From positions 46,138,486-46,202,485 of the forward strand of contig NC_054541.1 of assembly GCF_017654505.1 (NCBI RefSeq): DNA of 64,000 nucleotides. Direction: 5' to 3'. The notes beneath the pieces are model-generated. The model had not been told where the DNA came from and searched no databases. It worked only from the letters and a program-made list of their open reading frames with translations. Positions 37,059 through 51,605 of the stretch are shown piece after piece. The translations under genes and the position numbers were made by a program. How positions within the stretch are numbered: the first letter of the stretch is position 1; each line of letters opens with the position of its first letter. This DNA is from Polyodon spathula (lineage: Eukaryota > Chordata > Actinopteri > Acipenseriformes > Polyodontidae).

Positions 37059-38786
37059 CTAGGGAACCGAACCAAGATAAAACTGATCATGTTAAGTAAA
37101 AAAATAAAATAAAAAAACAACATTGGAACCTCTTACATATGACAAACAAGTCATTCAAGTTAACACCAAAAACACAAGACAGCATTTATAGTTTGAAGTG
37201 ACTTTAAATAGGGGAGTCAAGTTAAATATAAGCCTCAGTTTATACAGTACTGTGTAGCGAGTCACTACATGTGCACTCATAACAAAACAAAACAGCCACT
37301 ACATTCATTTGGGTTGTTGTTGACTTGTCTTACTGATGCATGCTGTCAACCCAACTCTAAGGTAATAATACATTGGCTGATCCCACTGAATAACTTAAAA
37401 ATGATACATGAAAAACAAAATAACCATGACACCACAGTCCTAGTATGCACGTGTGAAATATATGTGTGGCATGCAGGTACAGTGGATGGACATCTTTACT
37501 CTGGAATTTTCAATAATTGTGCTAAAGAATGTCTGGCAGCTCTTTAGATTACTGAGCATGACTAGTCGTGTAATTACATTGTAACGGATGGGTAGTTACC
37601 AATGACTACTACTCTTCTTTGGTAACTACTGTGCAATTAAATTATGCACTTATTCCACTAGTAGTAAAACTCTGATGTACATGTGACACATCCATGCATT
37701 CACCAGCTTATGATACTCTTTGCCTTTAGCAGATTTGAAAAGAACTTCAGATCTGTGTAAAAAGCATCTGTTACTGCAAAGAATCTCATCTCTTGCTCTG
37801 TCAAAATCTACAGTCCTAAGAGACTGTCTACATTCAGTATAACTTATCCTGTTCATACTTCTCCTCCTACAAATACAGTTTGACAGATCAACTACAATGA
37901 CCTGTTTCTGGTGTGACCAAGTATAGCTGGAATGAGTTGATACGGTCTGTGTACTCAGGTCTGCATCACACTCAGTATTGAGAGACTAACAAAAGCTACA
38001 CAGGACTGAACTGCTGTTATGATCTTTTTTAAAATTTGGAAATGGGTACAGTAATTACAATCTGCATATCAAAGTATGCCAACGCGTTCTTTCATCTTTA
38101 AAAATGACAACCACCAATGTGGCAAACACTATACAACTTTTCATACAGCAGAAAAGAACGCTTTGGTTAAAGCGTTACAGTAAGCGTCTTCAGCTGGTGT
38201 AATAAAGAGGAAAAAGCTTCCTCTCTCCAGCAGCAACACTGACTATACACTACATTCAGCTCATTTCATACATCTGGAGTTTGTTATAATAACCATATTT
38301 TGTAAGACCAAAACAAAAACGCTGCTAAAAGAATGGTTTGATGTTATGCTTTATTATATTTAAATGCTTAGGCTTCAGTTAAACACGAGGAATTAAATAT
38401 CATAAATATAAAGTAAGATGGATGTCACTTGCCATTATCTGAAAACACCTTAGCAATGTTATTTTTAGTAGAAGCACTATAGGGAAAGCTTCTGAATGTA
38501 ATTTATATGGAAATATATTAATATGTACTTTCTGACAAATTATTATGGGTTACAGAGAACAAAGTGCATATCATTATTAAAAACAAGCTCTGCATTATCC
38601 TAGTGAAGAAGAAGAAGGAGAAGGCGGCATTCCTAACCATATACAAATATGCAATGTACTAAGTATAATTATTAGACCTGAATGTGATGTACACATAAGG
38701 AGAATTGTTTATGCTTCAGGACAGACATATGAAAGCTAAAGCAAGCCAATGCAATATCCACCAAAAAGTTACAGAACAGCACTTAC

Positions 38787-39384
38787 TCATTATGTTAGTG
38801 TACAGGGCCTGCTCTAGGTCCCCCAACATTGTCAATATAACCTCCTGATCCAAGTGAGCGGTCCCCTCGCGCTGACAGCCAGCTTCCTCGTCTGCCCAGT
38901 ACTGGCTGCCGGTAACATTAGAGCCACAGAACAGGGCAGTATCATCATCTGACCTGCTGCTGCTGCCGCTGCCTTCCTCGTCCGTGACTTCACAAACTTT
39001 ACTGGGAGCTTTTACTTCAGCCCACTGGCATCCCAGACTTGTGCATCGCTTTCTGCTGCTGCTGCTCACAGCACACAGATCCGCTTCACTGACCCTCTGT
39101 GCTGCTGCAGCCCTGGCAGGGGGGCTACCGTGGAACAGAGAGTGCTCGGATCTGGAGAGAGTCCTGGATAAGGAACCTGCTCGCTGCCTCCCATCCTTGT
39201 TGAGGAAGTTGTAACTGGTTTTTTTTGGAGCCTCAGCCTCTTCCAAATCAAAGGAGTACACCCTTTGCTCCCCCTCGCTCAGGTGTGTAAGGTTAATCAG
39301 TGATTTCTGCTTTCGGAGGCTGGACTTTCCCCTCACCGCAGGGTTCCTGCCTTGGAAAACTGATAACTCTGTGCCTTTATGCAT
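38787..39384 (-). CDS. nav3: Probable internal alternative first exon of nav3, NAV1-like N-terminus
   Basis: A minus-strand open frame begins at an ATG (39384, A at -3) and runs 199 codons to a donor, ATGA|gtaagtgc, leaving in phase 1. That is exactly the phase needed to enter the exon at 37058. The peptide has GKSSLRKQKSLINLTHLSEG, SLSRTLSRSEHSLFHGSPP, a Cys/Ser-rich acidic middle and an end LDQEVILTMLGDLEQALYTN. These match, in order, the N-terminal blocks of NAV1 (LRKQKSLTNLSFL, SKTLSKSEHSLF, VTVLGDLEQLLF). In NAV1, too, the block is followed directly by the ...RTVxNxxDLRQNLEETMSSLRG segment. The open frame continues upstream of this ATG with non-ATG codons only. The product would lack the CH domain. 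Promoter position and expression are unknown; a GC box and AT-rich element lie near 39795-39815. Confidence 0.8.
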
Positions 39385-40050
39385 CCTCTGAGCTATGATA
39401 TATATATATATATCCACCTGCTTTGTTTTCAATGGGTTTTTCACTGCAGCAACAGCAGCAGCCTGTTCTAGCAGCAATGGATCAGAAAAGAAGCAGGCTT
39501 CAGCTGAAGGGCTTGCTCAAAGCAATGTTACATCCTTCGGGGTTTCCACCTAGGTGTCCTGTGCAGCCCATTCAACATTGTTCACAACCAATAGCATCCC
39601 ATCTAATTGCAAATATCAAATATCCATCCAGACTTCATTTTACAGTGTATACTGCTGCTTTGCCCCAGCAGCACTAGAATAATCCTCAAGCCACAGCATA
39701 CTTATGGTCACTAGCCAATAACTAGCTAGCTCCCTTCCCTCCAGCTGCAATTTTTTTCTCTTCCTCCTTTTTCCTTTGCCATTCCAAAGAGTTGACGTTG
39801 AGGGGGGCGGGATAAATATAAGGTTATCTTTCCCTCTCCCATTCAAGTGAGTTTAAAAACAGAGACTCACTCATTTTAAATTGCTGCCACACTGAAGGAA
39901 ATGTGTCTTCCACATCAGAGCTCAATAAGAGCCGAATTGAGTCAGTGAAGCAGAGCTTAGCACAAAATTCGCCTCACTTTTAGTATTCAGCCTGCATTCA
40001 CAGATCTATGTCTCCCTTCTCCTGCTGCATAGTATGATGCTGCTGCCGAT
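39385..40050 (-). promoter_or_regulatory. Presumed promoter / 5' UTR region of internal nav3 first exon
   Basis: Position is inferred from the alternative first exon it precedes. Seen on the minus strand are a GC-box-like CCCGCCCCCC (near 39800) beside an AT-rich TTATATTTAT (near 39810). Closer to the ATG is a (TA)5 tract (39400-39413) and CAG/CTG-rich sequence (39445-39475). There is no strong canonical TATA box, and the start site cannot be placed by eye. Confidence 0.3.
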
Positions 40051-40249
40051 GCTGGCTACCATGGCAGCAAACATCTTGGCAAATTACAAGAGCTGTCCAG
40101 TTTGTTACAGACAACAAACGGTCTTCCCAGAGTCAAAACTGCTGAGACTACAAAGGTAAACCAGGAATGGATAAAAGCAAAGCCCTTACGCACATGTTGA
40201 AATATGTTACATGACATAAGGCTGTTTCTCTCCACGCAATTACACAGTA

Positions 40250-40343
<94 letters not shown>
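40250..40343. repeat. (GT)n-(TA)n compound microsatellite
   Basis: A short GT tract (40250-40263) passes directly into about 80 bp of alternating TA. Confidence 0.95.
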
Positions 40344-40345
<2 letters not shown>

Positions 40346-41340
40346 TTAGTATGATCATACTGATTTATATGAACTTGAACACAATATTAGTAGGCCAGCA
40401 TGGTGGTTTTGATATGCTAATTGCTCAGGTAACTTGAGAGTTGAGGTGATAAGTTTGCAAGCAGGCATAATAAGGAGATTTTGTTAATGTATTTATTTAA
40501 TTGTTCTTTGTAGGATAGCCAAACTAAGATGCCTGACCTTAACTGCTGCCCAGTGAGGTCCTGCTTGTTTCTGTTTATTTATTTTTTATTTTTTTACAGT
40601 TGGGTGGGACCTGGGCTCAAGGATGTAAAGCCAGTTCTGACTGTGGGAACTGAGTCAGTCAGTGGCTGGTGGAATGGCTTTATAAATAGGGCTTTTAAAA
40701 CTCCCTGTCCTCAGCTCTAACCACCAGTGCCACATGCCAAAGAAAACCCAGCAAGTGAGTATTTTAACCCAAGCCTTCCCACTGATGTTTGATGTAACTT
40801 TGGTATACTTAAAGGGATATGTTTAGTTATCAGGAACTGGTGTTTTTAAATATAGTACTATACTATTACAGGGATGGAAATGTCATATTGCATAGCAGTT
40901 TCATGCATTCTAGGTTTTACTACGAGGTGGTTTAGCCACAGTGTATAGGTAACAAGCTCAAGTATGTCTGATTACATTTTTTTATAAAACCCTGATGGAT
41001 CAAATCGCTATGCAATGGGAGTTTTATTTCCATCTCTGTATTAGAATACAAAGGTTAGCACTTATATGTTGAAAATACATCCATGTATTTATTTTAACAG
41101 TAAAATACAACCAACTACAATATACAATATGCACTGCAAAAAAAATGAACATACTGTATATATGAACATATCAGGCTTAAGGATAGGGAGGTTGGGGAGT
41201 AGTCTACTCTAATAAATAAAAAGTAAAAACAATACAACTTTGACAAGGGGAGCTTGCTAATTACGACACTACCACAGAGCAAGGGGATGAACCATAATCA
41301 GCTAAACAGGTATAAGATTATATAGATATATTATATATAG

Positions 41341-42256
<916 letters not shown>

Positions 42257-42766
42257 GTATAAAAAACGAATTGTGCAAACTCAAAATAAGACAACAGATT
42301 GACTACAGATTGTCAATCCATTCCATTCTATCAAAAGATTAAAACAGGCTCAAAGAAGCAGTATCAATTATAATCAAGTAGAATTAGAAACAAAGACAGA
42401 CAGTCTTCTCTGCTCTCTGCAATGCCAGCATTAATAGAAAATGACTGGTAGAACGCAAAACTCTGGTCACTGCCAGCCTCGGAGCTCACAGGTTTATGAA
42501 GCGTATTGTAACAATCAACAGGCCCGATACAGACCCAAATAACACAAACCTTCAACACCTGACACGACACACCTGTACAATGTTCCACAGGCTGTGCATT
42601 GTGGGCCTTGGTAGTAGGTCACGCTCATTGTACAACTGCAGTGTACGGTGATGACACGAGAGGTTATACTCATGGTCCTGATAAAACTCTCTCTTGTGAC
42701 CTTTACCCAGACCTTAAAACCAGCCAACTGTTACCTGTATTCCGGCTGTCAAGTGTCGTTACCTAC

Positions 42767-42882
42767 CAGATATCTCCTCCAGGCACTGTTTGGCAGTCTT
42801 GTTGTAATACTGATCCGCTTTCGTGGGGCTGACACAGCAGTCAGCAGGGCCAACGGCGGTACAATCGTTTTCAGAGTAGGTT
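42767..42882 (-). CDS. nav3: nav3 exon (116 nt)
   Basis: The acceptor is gtgactttctttcag and the donor TATCTG|gtaggt; it enters in phase 2 and leaves in phase 1. It reads TYSENDCTA, then SPTKAD, ending NKTAKQCLEEISG. The same position in human NAV3 has AHSENEGTA...TAKQCLEEISGEDPE, so the first half is fast-evolving and the end is conserved. The next exon (37058) completes the Gly codon. The alternative first exon at 39384-38787 would replace this exon and everything 5' of it. Confidence 0.9.
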
Positions 42883-43682
42883 CTGAAAGAAAGTCACAAA
42901 ACAAAAGCTTTACATCTGCAACAATGTCTTCAGAGCAGAAGGTTAACAATGGTCACCAGTTTTAAGGGTTAAGCTGAAGGAAAATGTAGACATGGTGGAT
43001 AAAACCACTTCTCCTTTAAGATGATAATCTTTACCTTTGATTCCAATGTGGATTCGTGTGCAGGTAGTCATTGTGTGTATTAAATGCTTTTCTAAGAGAA
43101 AGTTGCAGATTTCCATTTCTACACATTTCTGGCTGGCTGTGGCTTAATGCTGCAAGTGCAGAAAATTATAATACCATGTGTACAAAATGTAAAATAAAAA
43201 TTCTTATCTGCACATTTGTTTATAGCAGAAAATCCCCAACCTGCTGTAATATGGGAGATAGCTCTGTGAACTCTACTACAGAACAGTCCACAGGCACCTG
43301 TCTATTTGCAGATAAATATTCAAATTTATTTTGTGGAGGATGTTCTATAAAATGGACAAGTCTGCACTATTATGAAGCTTTGGAAAATTGACCGTGCAGT
43401 AAGTAAAACAGTGGACTTCCTCAATGCCAAAAATCTCGATACAATGAAATGTGTCACAAACAAAGACTGTTGTATAAAGAGGTCATATCATCACAGGTTA
43501 TAAACATTATATTTTGAACCCCTTAAGCAAAACGTTTCATCGTATTTGAGGTCATTAATGTTCACAGTACAGTGGTGCACAAACACACAATATGAAGCTT
43601 GACACTTCCTTTTATTAGTCTTTGACATTTATAGGTGTCAAAGATGTAATTTCCTCTCCCACGAAAAGACGGAAATAAAAAA

Positions 43683-44269
<587 letters not shown>

Positions 44270-44312
44270 ATACAGCTCTGGAAAAAATTGAGACCACTGC
44301 AAAATTATCAGT
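44270..44312 (-). mobile_element. Second Tc1 terminal inverted repeat, facing the first
   Basis: TACAGCTCTGGAAAAAATTG then AGACCACTGCAAAATTATCAG is the reverse complement of the 44095-44136 end, except for a TA/AG-type indel in the middle. Sequence beyond 44312 no longer matches the interior of the left copy. It is therefore either the other end type of the family or a second truncated copy. Confidence 0.7.
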
Positions 44313-45302
44313 TATATGGGCAAACTTGTAAGACATTTAATTACTGAATATGTGAACCTTCATGACACATTGACACTGGTTAGATAATTCATATAGGGAA
44401 AACAAAACATGTGAGTCTCTTGTTTTTAATGTTGTCTTAAGCCACATAAAAACAGTATATACAGTATGATAAACGAGGCACATACAGTATGCACGTTCTA
44501 TAAGGGTAGCATATTGGGATAAGGAGAAGTGCTTTAAAAAACTGTATATTAAGTTTCTTAAATGCAGATTTATTTTTACTAAGCTAACGAATGCAATGTA
44601 CACTGTAAGCAGGACGCAGCTGATTGTGTGCATGTGGTGGAGAATTTGACTCCAAATGTTCAGACGGGAAAATAGAGATGCTCTCCCTGCACAATAAGAG
44701 TTTAATTACTTTGATACCATTTCCCCAGCAGACTAATAACCCATTAACTGAATAACAGAATCAAAACAGAATAAAAGTGACGGCGTTAAAGCCTGCACAG
44801 TGTAAGCCTGAGCGCAGTTAATGTAACGTAGTTAATATATAAACCCAGAATCTTTTAGCTTTTAAGAGTTTACTCCTCAAACAGGAGAAGATGTTATGTA
44901 GGTTTAAAAACAAATAAATAAAAGCAATTCACAATTCATTTCTTCAGGCAGCATGCACTCAAGGCCCATGATGCTTAATCAATGGTGTGCAATTTTGCTA
45001 AGCCTGATTGGCAGGTCATGGAATAAAAAGTCTAATTGCTACTGGAATGACACTACATTGTAAAGCAGCAGCAGTTCTCTTTCCTAAGGGAGGGAGTTAA
45101 CAGTTTCTCCTGGAGTGGGGGGTTGACTGTGATTATCAGAGACTGTGTGCAAGCGACAATGTATTAAATGCTACATACTGTAGCCTTGCTTACTCTGCTG
45201 TGTATGGCAAGTGAAACAGCATTTTATCTCAAGCTCTCTGACTGAACAACTTGTACAATTACCATTCAAAACAATGTCAGTAAAAAGGCTTCTCTGGTAT
45301 CT

Positions 45303-45331
45303 TCATCATCATCATCATCATCATCATCATC
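45303..45331. repeat. (ATC)n microsatellite
   Basis: About nine to ten perfect ATC units in an intron. Confidence 0.9.
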
Positions 45332-46319
45332 CCTAACTTTAAAAACTCAGTCTTTCATTTTGAGGTAAAACAACAAGAAGCCAAGGCTCTGCTCCACAAT
45401 GCTTAAACCCATTGGAAGGTTTATGAATGAAGGTAAACATGAAATTAACTATGGACCAGGCCATGTTCCATGTTTTAACAATATTGAATGTTTTTGTTTA
45501 GATACAATACGTGCCACAAGTAATAACAGGAGATCCGATTACCTATAGCAGGCTCAGAAGGTACGTGACAACAGTTTGTTATCCTGCTATCAACAGAAAT
45601 TAGTTATTCAGCAGTTACTCTGTTCAAGTGCAACCAACCACTAACAACTCTCTTTTGCAAAGTTACTGTGGTTAATTGTTCACCATATTTCCTTCTTTCC
45701 CATACATCTCTGCACATGCTTTATCTTTCACCATTCTCTGCCAAGTTACCTTAGCAACGCTACTTATACCAAAGCCACCTCCAGCAAACTAGTTTACCAT
45801 GACATGTTCACTACAGCATTAGTTACTTAACAGCTGTCTTCTTTGATTTATTAAATTACACATTTGAGTTTTATAGGCATGAAACTGTCAGGTGGTTGTT
45901 AAAGAAACCAACAGAACAGTTAAGAATATCAAATTTGATTAAATCCATCATAACAGGCTATAGCACCTACAGTATCTATGCATTCACCATTTTACCTCGT
46001 ACTGCTGTGTGTTCCTTGCTGGTCTGACGTCACCATTAAAGCCAGCTGGTCACAGGCCCCCTCTCAAATGGAAGACATTTTCTTCAGTGAGGGGGTCAAT
46101 ATGTTTGATTCAGAACCGACCACCATTTCTTATTTTTGTTTGTTTTAAATAGTCAGACAGAGTTTACTGACCTTTTGTTTCTGAAGAACAAAAACTAAAA
46201 CTTTAAAGCTGTAGATACAACCAAGGTGTCACTTTTGGGGAAAATATTGTGAAACGTGTCACAGTGATGCTGGTGTATCACTGAGTAGAGGATATTCATT
46301 GTACCAAATCTCTTTAGAA

Positions 46320-46400
46320 CAGGGGTTTTCAATCTTTTTAAGCTGCATACCCCTTTCTAAAAAATGTAGTCCAACGTGTACCCCCATCTGAGAGAGTCAT
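46320..46400 (+). mobile_element. Possible hAT transposon end
   Basis: CAGGGGTTTTCAATCTTTTTAAGC followed by GCATACCCCTTTC resembles the CAGGGGTTCTCAA...GTACCCC ends of vertebrate hAT elements. The partner end and an 8-bp duplication were not found, so this is a tentative call. Confidence 0.4.
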
Positions 46401-48311
46401 AATAAAATAAAAACAGAAAAAATGGTCTGTATAATAACATAATACAAGAAAACAAACAAACCTTGACATGTGTGATGGATACAATTATAAGTTACTGCAT
46501 TATAACAGAAAAAAATCTATTATATTTACTTTTGGATAAAAATAGTCCTTCAAACAGGTTTTTAGTTGCAGGAATCAACATTTTATTGTAATTACTAATT
46601 AAAATCAACGTAACCTCTGTGCTAGCCTCAATCACTCAGAAATGACATAGGACTATTCCTTGATAGCAAATGGCCATCATGTATTTTTTATTGATAATAC
46701 AATTACAGAAAAACAGGCAAAGAAAAGTTCACTATCCACACATCTCTACATTTGACCTTATTATGAAAAAATGTTATTGGTATTTTTAAATTCTTGGTGA
46801 CTAAAACGTACAGGACTGATGCAAATAATTTTTTATTTTTTTTTTCAAGGTTAAACGATGGCCTGTGTTACACAGAACACTAAAAATAAAATGTCAAATA
46901 TACAATTTTCATTGGTTTTGTGTATTTGCTATACTTTAACATATTGATATAGTTTGGAAAATGCTACTTACCAAAACTCTATTACATAATAATTACCTTT
47001 ATTCTGATTCCGGTGGGGTTTCCTTAATGCAAGATGTATTGTAGGCATATATACAGTGCTGTATAAAATCACATACACTATACATATATTTTTTTATCAC
47101 GCCGTTATAGGCCTACTGGCGAAATGGCCAAGAGACAGTTGGTGCTTAACACATACTCTATTATTTTGGCTGTGAATTTTAGCATTTTTTGTCATTTCAC
47201 ATACTTTATAATGTTAGCAAATAGATTAGTTTATAGCAGATGAATTTCACAGTATTTTTAAGCACAAATATAACAGCCTACATTTCAACAGTCACTGCCG
47301 AAGCTGATCGCTTATTCTTCCAGAAGTAATGGTTGGGTGTAACGGGGATACAAGGTTGTATTTGTGCTGGGCCATGTTGTTAACAAGCCTGGTATTGTTG
47401 CCCAGGCTTTACTGTGAAACTGACTGTAACCAGGGAGGGTGTGCGTGCATCCTACTGGACTGGAGAGTAATGCGGCACAAGAGTTTAATTATGAAAACGC
47501 AAGTGTAAACAAACAAGTAAAGAAGATTAACCTGTCGTCAGACATGTCATGTTAGTACAGAATGCATAAATTTACTGCGTATTGGTATTGCATCTGGTCT
47601 GGGAAGGGGGGCACATGGACGTGTTAAGAGCAATTCAGTGGGACATTTTTTATTTCAGGGGGACATTGGGGCAATGGCGCGGCCTAGCGCGAACACTGGT
47701 ACTGTAAATTTCCTGCAAACACATTACCAGAACAGGTGTGTTTTGTGTGGATCCGGAACTGAAATATTAAGGCCGGCTGTATGCTACTACAGTGACTCAA
47801 GGTCCTATGGCTTTGCTTTTTTATTTATTTATCTACCACTTAAATCACAAAACTTGTTTGTAGGCCACCCCCAATGCATTGATTTGTAATCAAGTTGTCA
47901 ACACTCTTCTTAGGATCAGTTTATTCTAATTGAAGGCAACACTTCTCCTCCACACAGCAGTAGCTGATTTCCTATTAGCAGGCCTCTTGTAAACAGGGCA
48001 GAACACACAGTAAAGGGGATGACACCAACTCCTGGTTAGTGGGTAATAGCATGACGCTTCATTCCCAGCAGTGATTGGCCAGATGTCAGCATATGGTTTT
48101 TTTAAAATAAAACTGGTAAAGCAGTTATTATCATAATACATTGCTTGTGACTTGAAAGAAATGCTGGAACAATAATATGTAAACAAATTCGTTCTACCAC
48201 AAGTTACATGACGTGGCTACTCAGGCTGTAAAGGGAGGCAATGTACTGAACCATATTTGCCAGATCTGATTGCTTTTTGTTTCTCTAAATATCAAATATA
48301 GCCACCTTGGG

Positions 48312-48342
<31 letters not shown>

Positions 48343-49096
48343 CGAAAATACTGTTCCTTGTTATTTGGTTTCTTCTGATTACACATTAACATTTTCTGTC
48401 TTGTAGATTCCCAGAAGGCCCTTCTGCAACCGTACCTTAACTCTTAACCAAGCTGGGCATGTCAACTCTTTGATAATCACAGCGAGCCAGAAAAATAAAA
48501 TAAAAAACCTACACACATTCTTGGACATAAAAGGTTAAGTAATCAATTTTGAGCAACGTAAAGATCATGCTATGTTTTTCATTCTTTATTCTTTTTGTTG
48601 TTTTGTGTTTTTACCAATAGCATATGAGTGGAAAGTTACATCACAGTGAACTCTAGAATGCACTAATAAATTGTCATGTGCAGCGGTTTATGTCACACCA
48701 TTTATTGTACAAGGTTAAAAAAAGCCTCCTATTTACTAATGGTTTTGTTAATTGTGTAATGCATCATTACATTTAATTTTAGTAAATGTATAAATCATTT
48801 CGGTCAGTTGCCTTGTGTAATCCATGTGTAATCATGAAACCTGTTTTTATCGAAAGAAAAAAAACAATGGGTATGTAATTTAATTCTGTTTTTTGAAAAG
48901 CCCCTGTTAATTGTAAAAAAAAAAAAAAAAATAGAAAACAGCTGAGAAATATATAAAGCTGTTTAAACCCTCTTTTCTTTGTTTCTTCTGCGTTCTCTTT
49001 TCAAAATTATATGCTAAAGTAAACATTCCAATATTGTTTGGCAGTATTAGCAATATACTATTTAACAGAATAGCACTTTCAAATACTTCAGCTTAC

Positions 49097-50132
49097 CTGT
49101 ACATAAAAGGAGCAACTGTAGCCGTGTTGGGGTGGTTGTATTGCTGCTGCTGTGGGAGCTGGACAATGCCGTATCCCCCCAACTGTCCACATGCCATCAC
49201 CATGGCAGCCGAAAGTGCGGAAGTGCTTGTTGATGAAACCATGCTGGTCCTTCTCCCCTCCGCTGAAGCCAGGCTGCCTGGGGTCCTGCCATCAGCTGGG
49301 GATTTCTGAACATAGAGGCTCTGGTTCCCTTTTCCCGTCCTTGATTTCTCCGTATCTTTGGCGCCCATGCTGGTAGCACTGCCTGCTGTCTTTCCCGTGG
49401 GTGCAGCCACTTTCAATCCAGGTTTTGGTATTCCACTTGAAGCAAGGAGGGAGTTTTCCTTCTTGACTGCAGAGGCCTTCCCTCCCTTTGGGATGAGGCT
49501 GGCGATTTTTGAGGTTTTCTTTGCAGGTTCTACAGGCAGTTCTTTCTCCTCTTTGCTTGGTGTGCCAGCCTTCCCTTTGCTCTTACTCTTATCCTCTTTA
49601 TCCTTAGGTTGGGGTAGAGACTTCTTATTGCTCAGTGTTTTGCTGCCAGTTTTCGAAGGTGGTGTTGTCACCTTGGTCGGCTGCTTGGAGCTGCTACCTG
49701 TAGAGCCCCCACTATTCAGACCGCTGCTGAGACCATCCGTCTCCCCGCACTCTGATAAAGCACTGTCTTCCCTCTCACCTCCCTCCCCGCTGGGCCCCGA
49801 GCTGGGGGACAGGGTTGGCCTGGAAGCAGTCCTGCTGTTGATCAGTTTGAATTTCTCCAGCATGGATTTCTGTCCAGTGTTTGAGGCCTTGGCTGCCTCA
49901 GCAATGGGTGGTTTGAGCCGGTCTGAGGCAGGGGGTGGTGAGGTTGCTGGGCTGGGCTGCTTCACGGACAGCATGGGGGACGTGGCTGTGTGTTTCATGT
50001 TCATGGATTTGCTCCGCCAAGGCTTGCTGGCACTGGGAGAGGGGATGGCAGAGGCCTGCTGCTGCCCGGTGCTGGTGGGGGTTTGGATGTTCCCATTCAT
50101 GCCTCCTGGCTGTGGAAGTCCTTTCACTGATT
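49097..50132 (-). CDS. nav3: nav3 large exon (1036 nt), Ser/Pro/Lys-rich microtubule-associated region
   Basis: This is the longest nav3 exon in the window, about 345 residues of low-complexity Ser/Pro/Lys/Gly sequence. The acceptor is ctcatttctttcag, the donor ACAG|gtaagc; it enters in phase 1 and leaves in phase 2. Landmarks in order are SAIPSPSASKPWRSKSMN, GQKSMLEKFKLINSRTASRP, GLNSGGSTGSSSKQ, LSNKKSLPQPKDKEDK, KKTSKIASLIPKGGKASAVK, SSGIPKPGLKV and the exon end LPQQQQYNHPNTATVAPFMYR. SAIP and SGIP fit the SxIP pattern by which navigators and other plus-end trackers bind EB proteins. That role is family knowledge and was not shown here. The opposite-strand frame 49358-50149 is a codon-bias shadow. 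Confidence 0.95.
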
Positions 50133-51082
50133 CTGAAAGAAATGAGTAAAAGAAAGTTACTTAACATAGTAGCTAAGGTCACTATCGCATTTTAAGTTTA
50201 TTGATCAGATGTCCGGTAAAGACTAAAGTTCTATGCCATTGTGAACCACTGCTGCATCTCTGCATTAAAATAAAAAGTTATTTCTACAACATAGTAACTA
50301 AAATAGTGGCATATCAACCCAAGTTACATGTGAGTATAATAAAATGTTAGCAATATTTTGATATACAAGGAAATATAATAAAGACAGCATGTAACTTTGC
50401 CTTGCTACTACAAAAACAAATCATAAAAAAATAAACAGTATGTGGGATGCCATCCGTCAAGAGGCTGGGTTGTGCATCCTGCTGGTATTAATGTCATCTC
50501 TACGATGGAACCCAAATAGTGCCCATAATAAAACACATTGAATGGTGACAGCCACGTCGAGTGCCACCGACAGCCCAGTTTGATTGCTCAGATGTGGATG
50601 GGATTTCCACAATCACATTAAAAATGTACCCGACGTCTTTACAAGCAACCCCAAGTTGTATCAAATGGCTTTTTGAGTGAAATAAACATCCACAATAGCA
50701 CTGTTCTTTCGTTCCTTTAAAATGAAACAAAACATGTAACCTTTGATTATAAGGAAGGAACTCGCTCACCTCCTCCATGGCTGTGTTTCAGAGCTCTGAT
50801 GCAATAATATAAATCTACTTAGTGTTAAGGCTGGTATAAGGACCTGGTCCCTCTAGGAAAAAATATGCAAAGTAAATCTATTAGTTCCCCCACGGGACTA
50901 TGGACTTATTAAAATTGTATGACTTCAATCCTCTTGCTTTTGTTTCACATGACAGTTGCTCCACTCAGACAAGCTTCTGTGTTAAATGTCCACAAATTGC
51001 AACAGACATTTCCAAATTTGCAAAAGTTGTAGAACATGGAGAAAGAAATCACAAGCAAATTCTATTTCCTTTCAAGAGCTGA

Positions 51083-51130
51083 AGATAGATAGAGATAGAT
51101 TGAGATAGATAGAGAGATAGATAGATAGAG
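51083..51130. repeat. Imperfect (GATA)n microsatellite
   Basis: AGATAGATAGAGATAGATTG-type repeats over about 48 bp. Confidence 0.85.
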
Positions 51131-51605
51131 GTTGCTAATTATGTAGCAACATTTAGATATCTGATCCATGAGTGAAGTTCTTATAAATTGTGAATTATGT
51201 ACTTCATCCTAGATGTGGAAGGCCAGTATAATTTGTATCTTTCTGTATGTATGTTTGATGTTTATATGAAGGCTTGTTCAGCAAAATAATAGGTGACCCC
51301 ATTGTTTTAAATATTATTAGAACTAAAATTATAAAACAAAACTTAGAGTATACATCAATGAGATAAAAATAATTAAGCAAGGAATGAACTTTCAATAAGG
51401 AGCAATGCAACTGTGTACACAGTACTTTAAATAAATGTAGACAATCATTTGTAATCATTTAAATTTGCAAAGATATTTCTCATGGAATAGATTAAATGAA
51501 ACTTGTAAAATAGAAACATTGTCCCCTATTCTTTACCATACTTCTACATGCTTATAGTAGAGAAAACTGGATGATCAATGCTTTGTTATTAAAACTGTGT
51601 CCTCA

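Noticed and set aside
39385..39477. Upstream extension of the NAV1-like frame (AAVAAVKNPLKTK...IYIYII)
   Set aside because: It starts only at a non-ATG codon and reads through CTG and TA repeats. The first ATG is at 39384 and family similarity begins after it.
47330..47480. TGTAACGGGG-starting block as an LTR
   Set aside because: No second end, polyadenylation signal or duplication could be identified.
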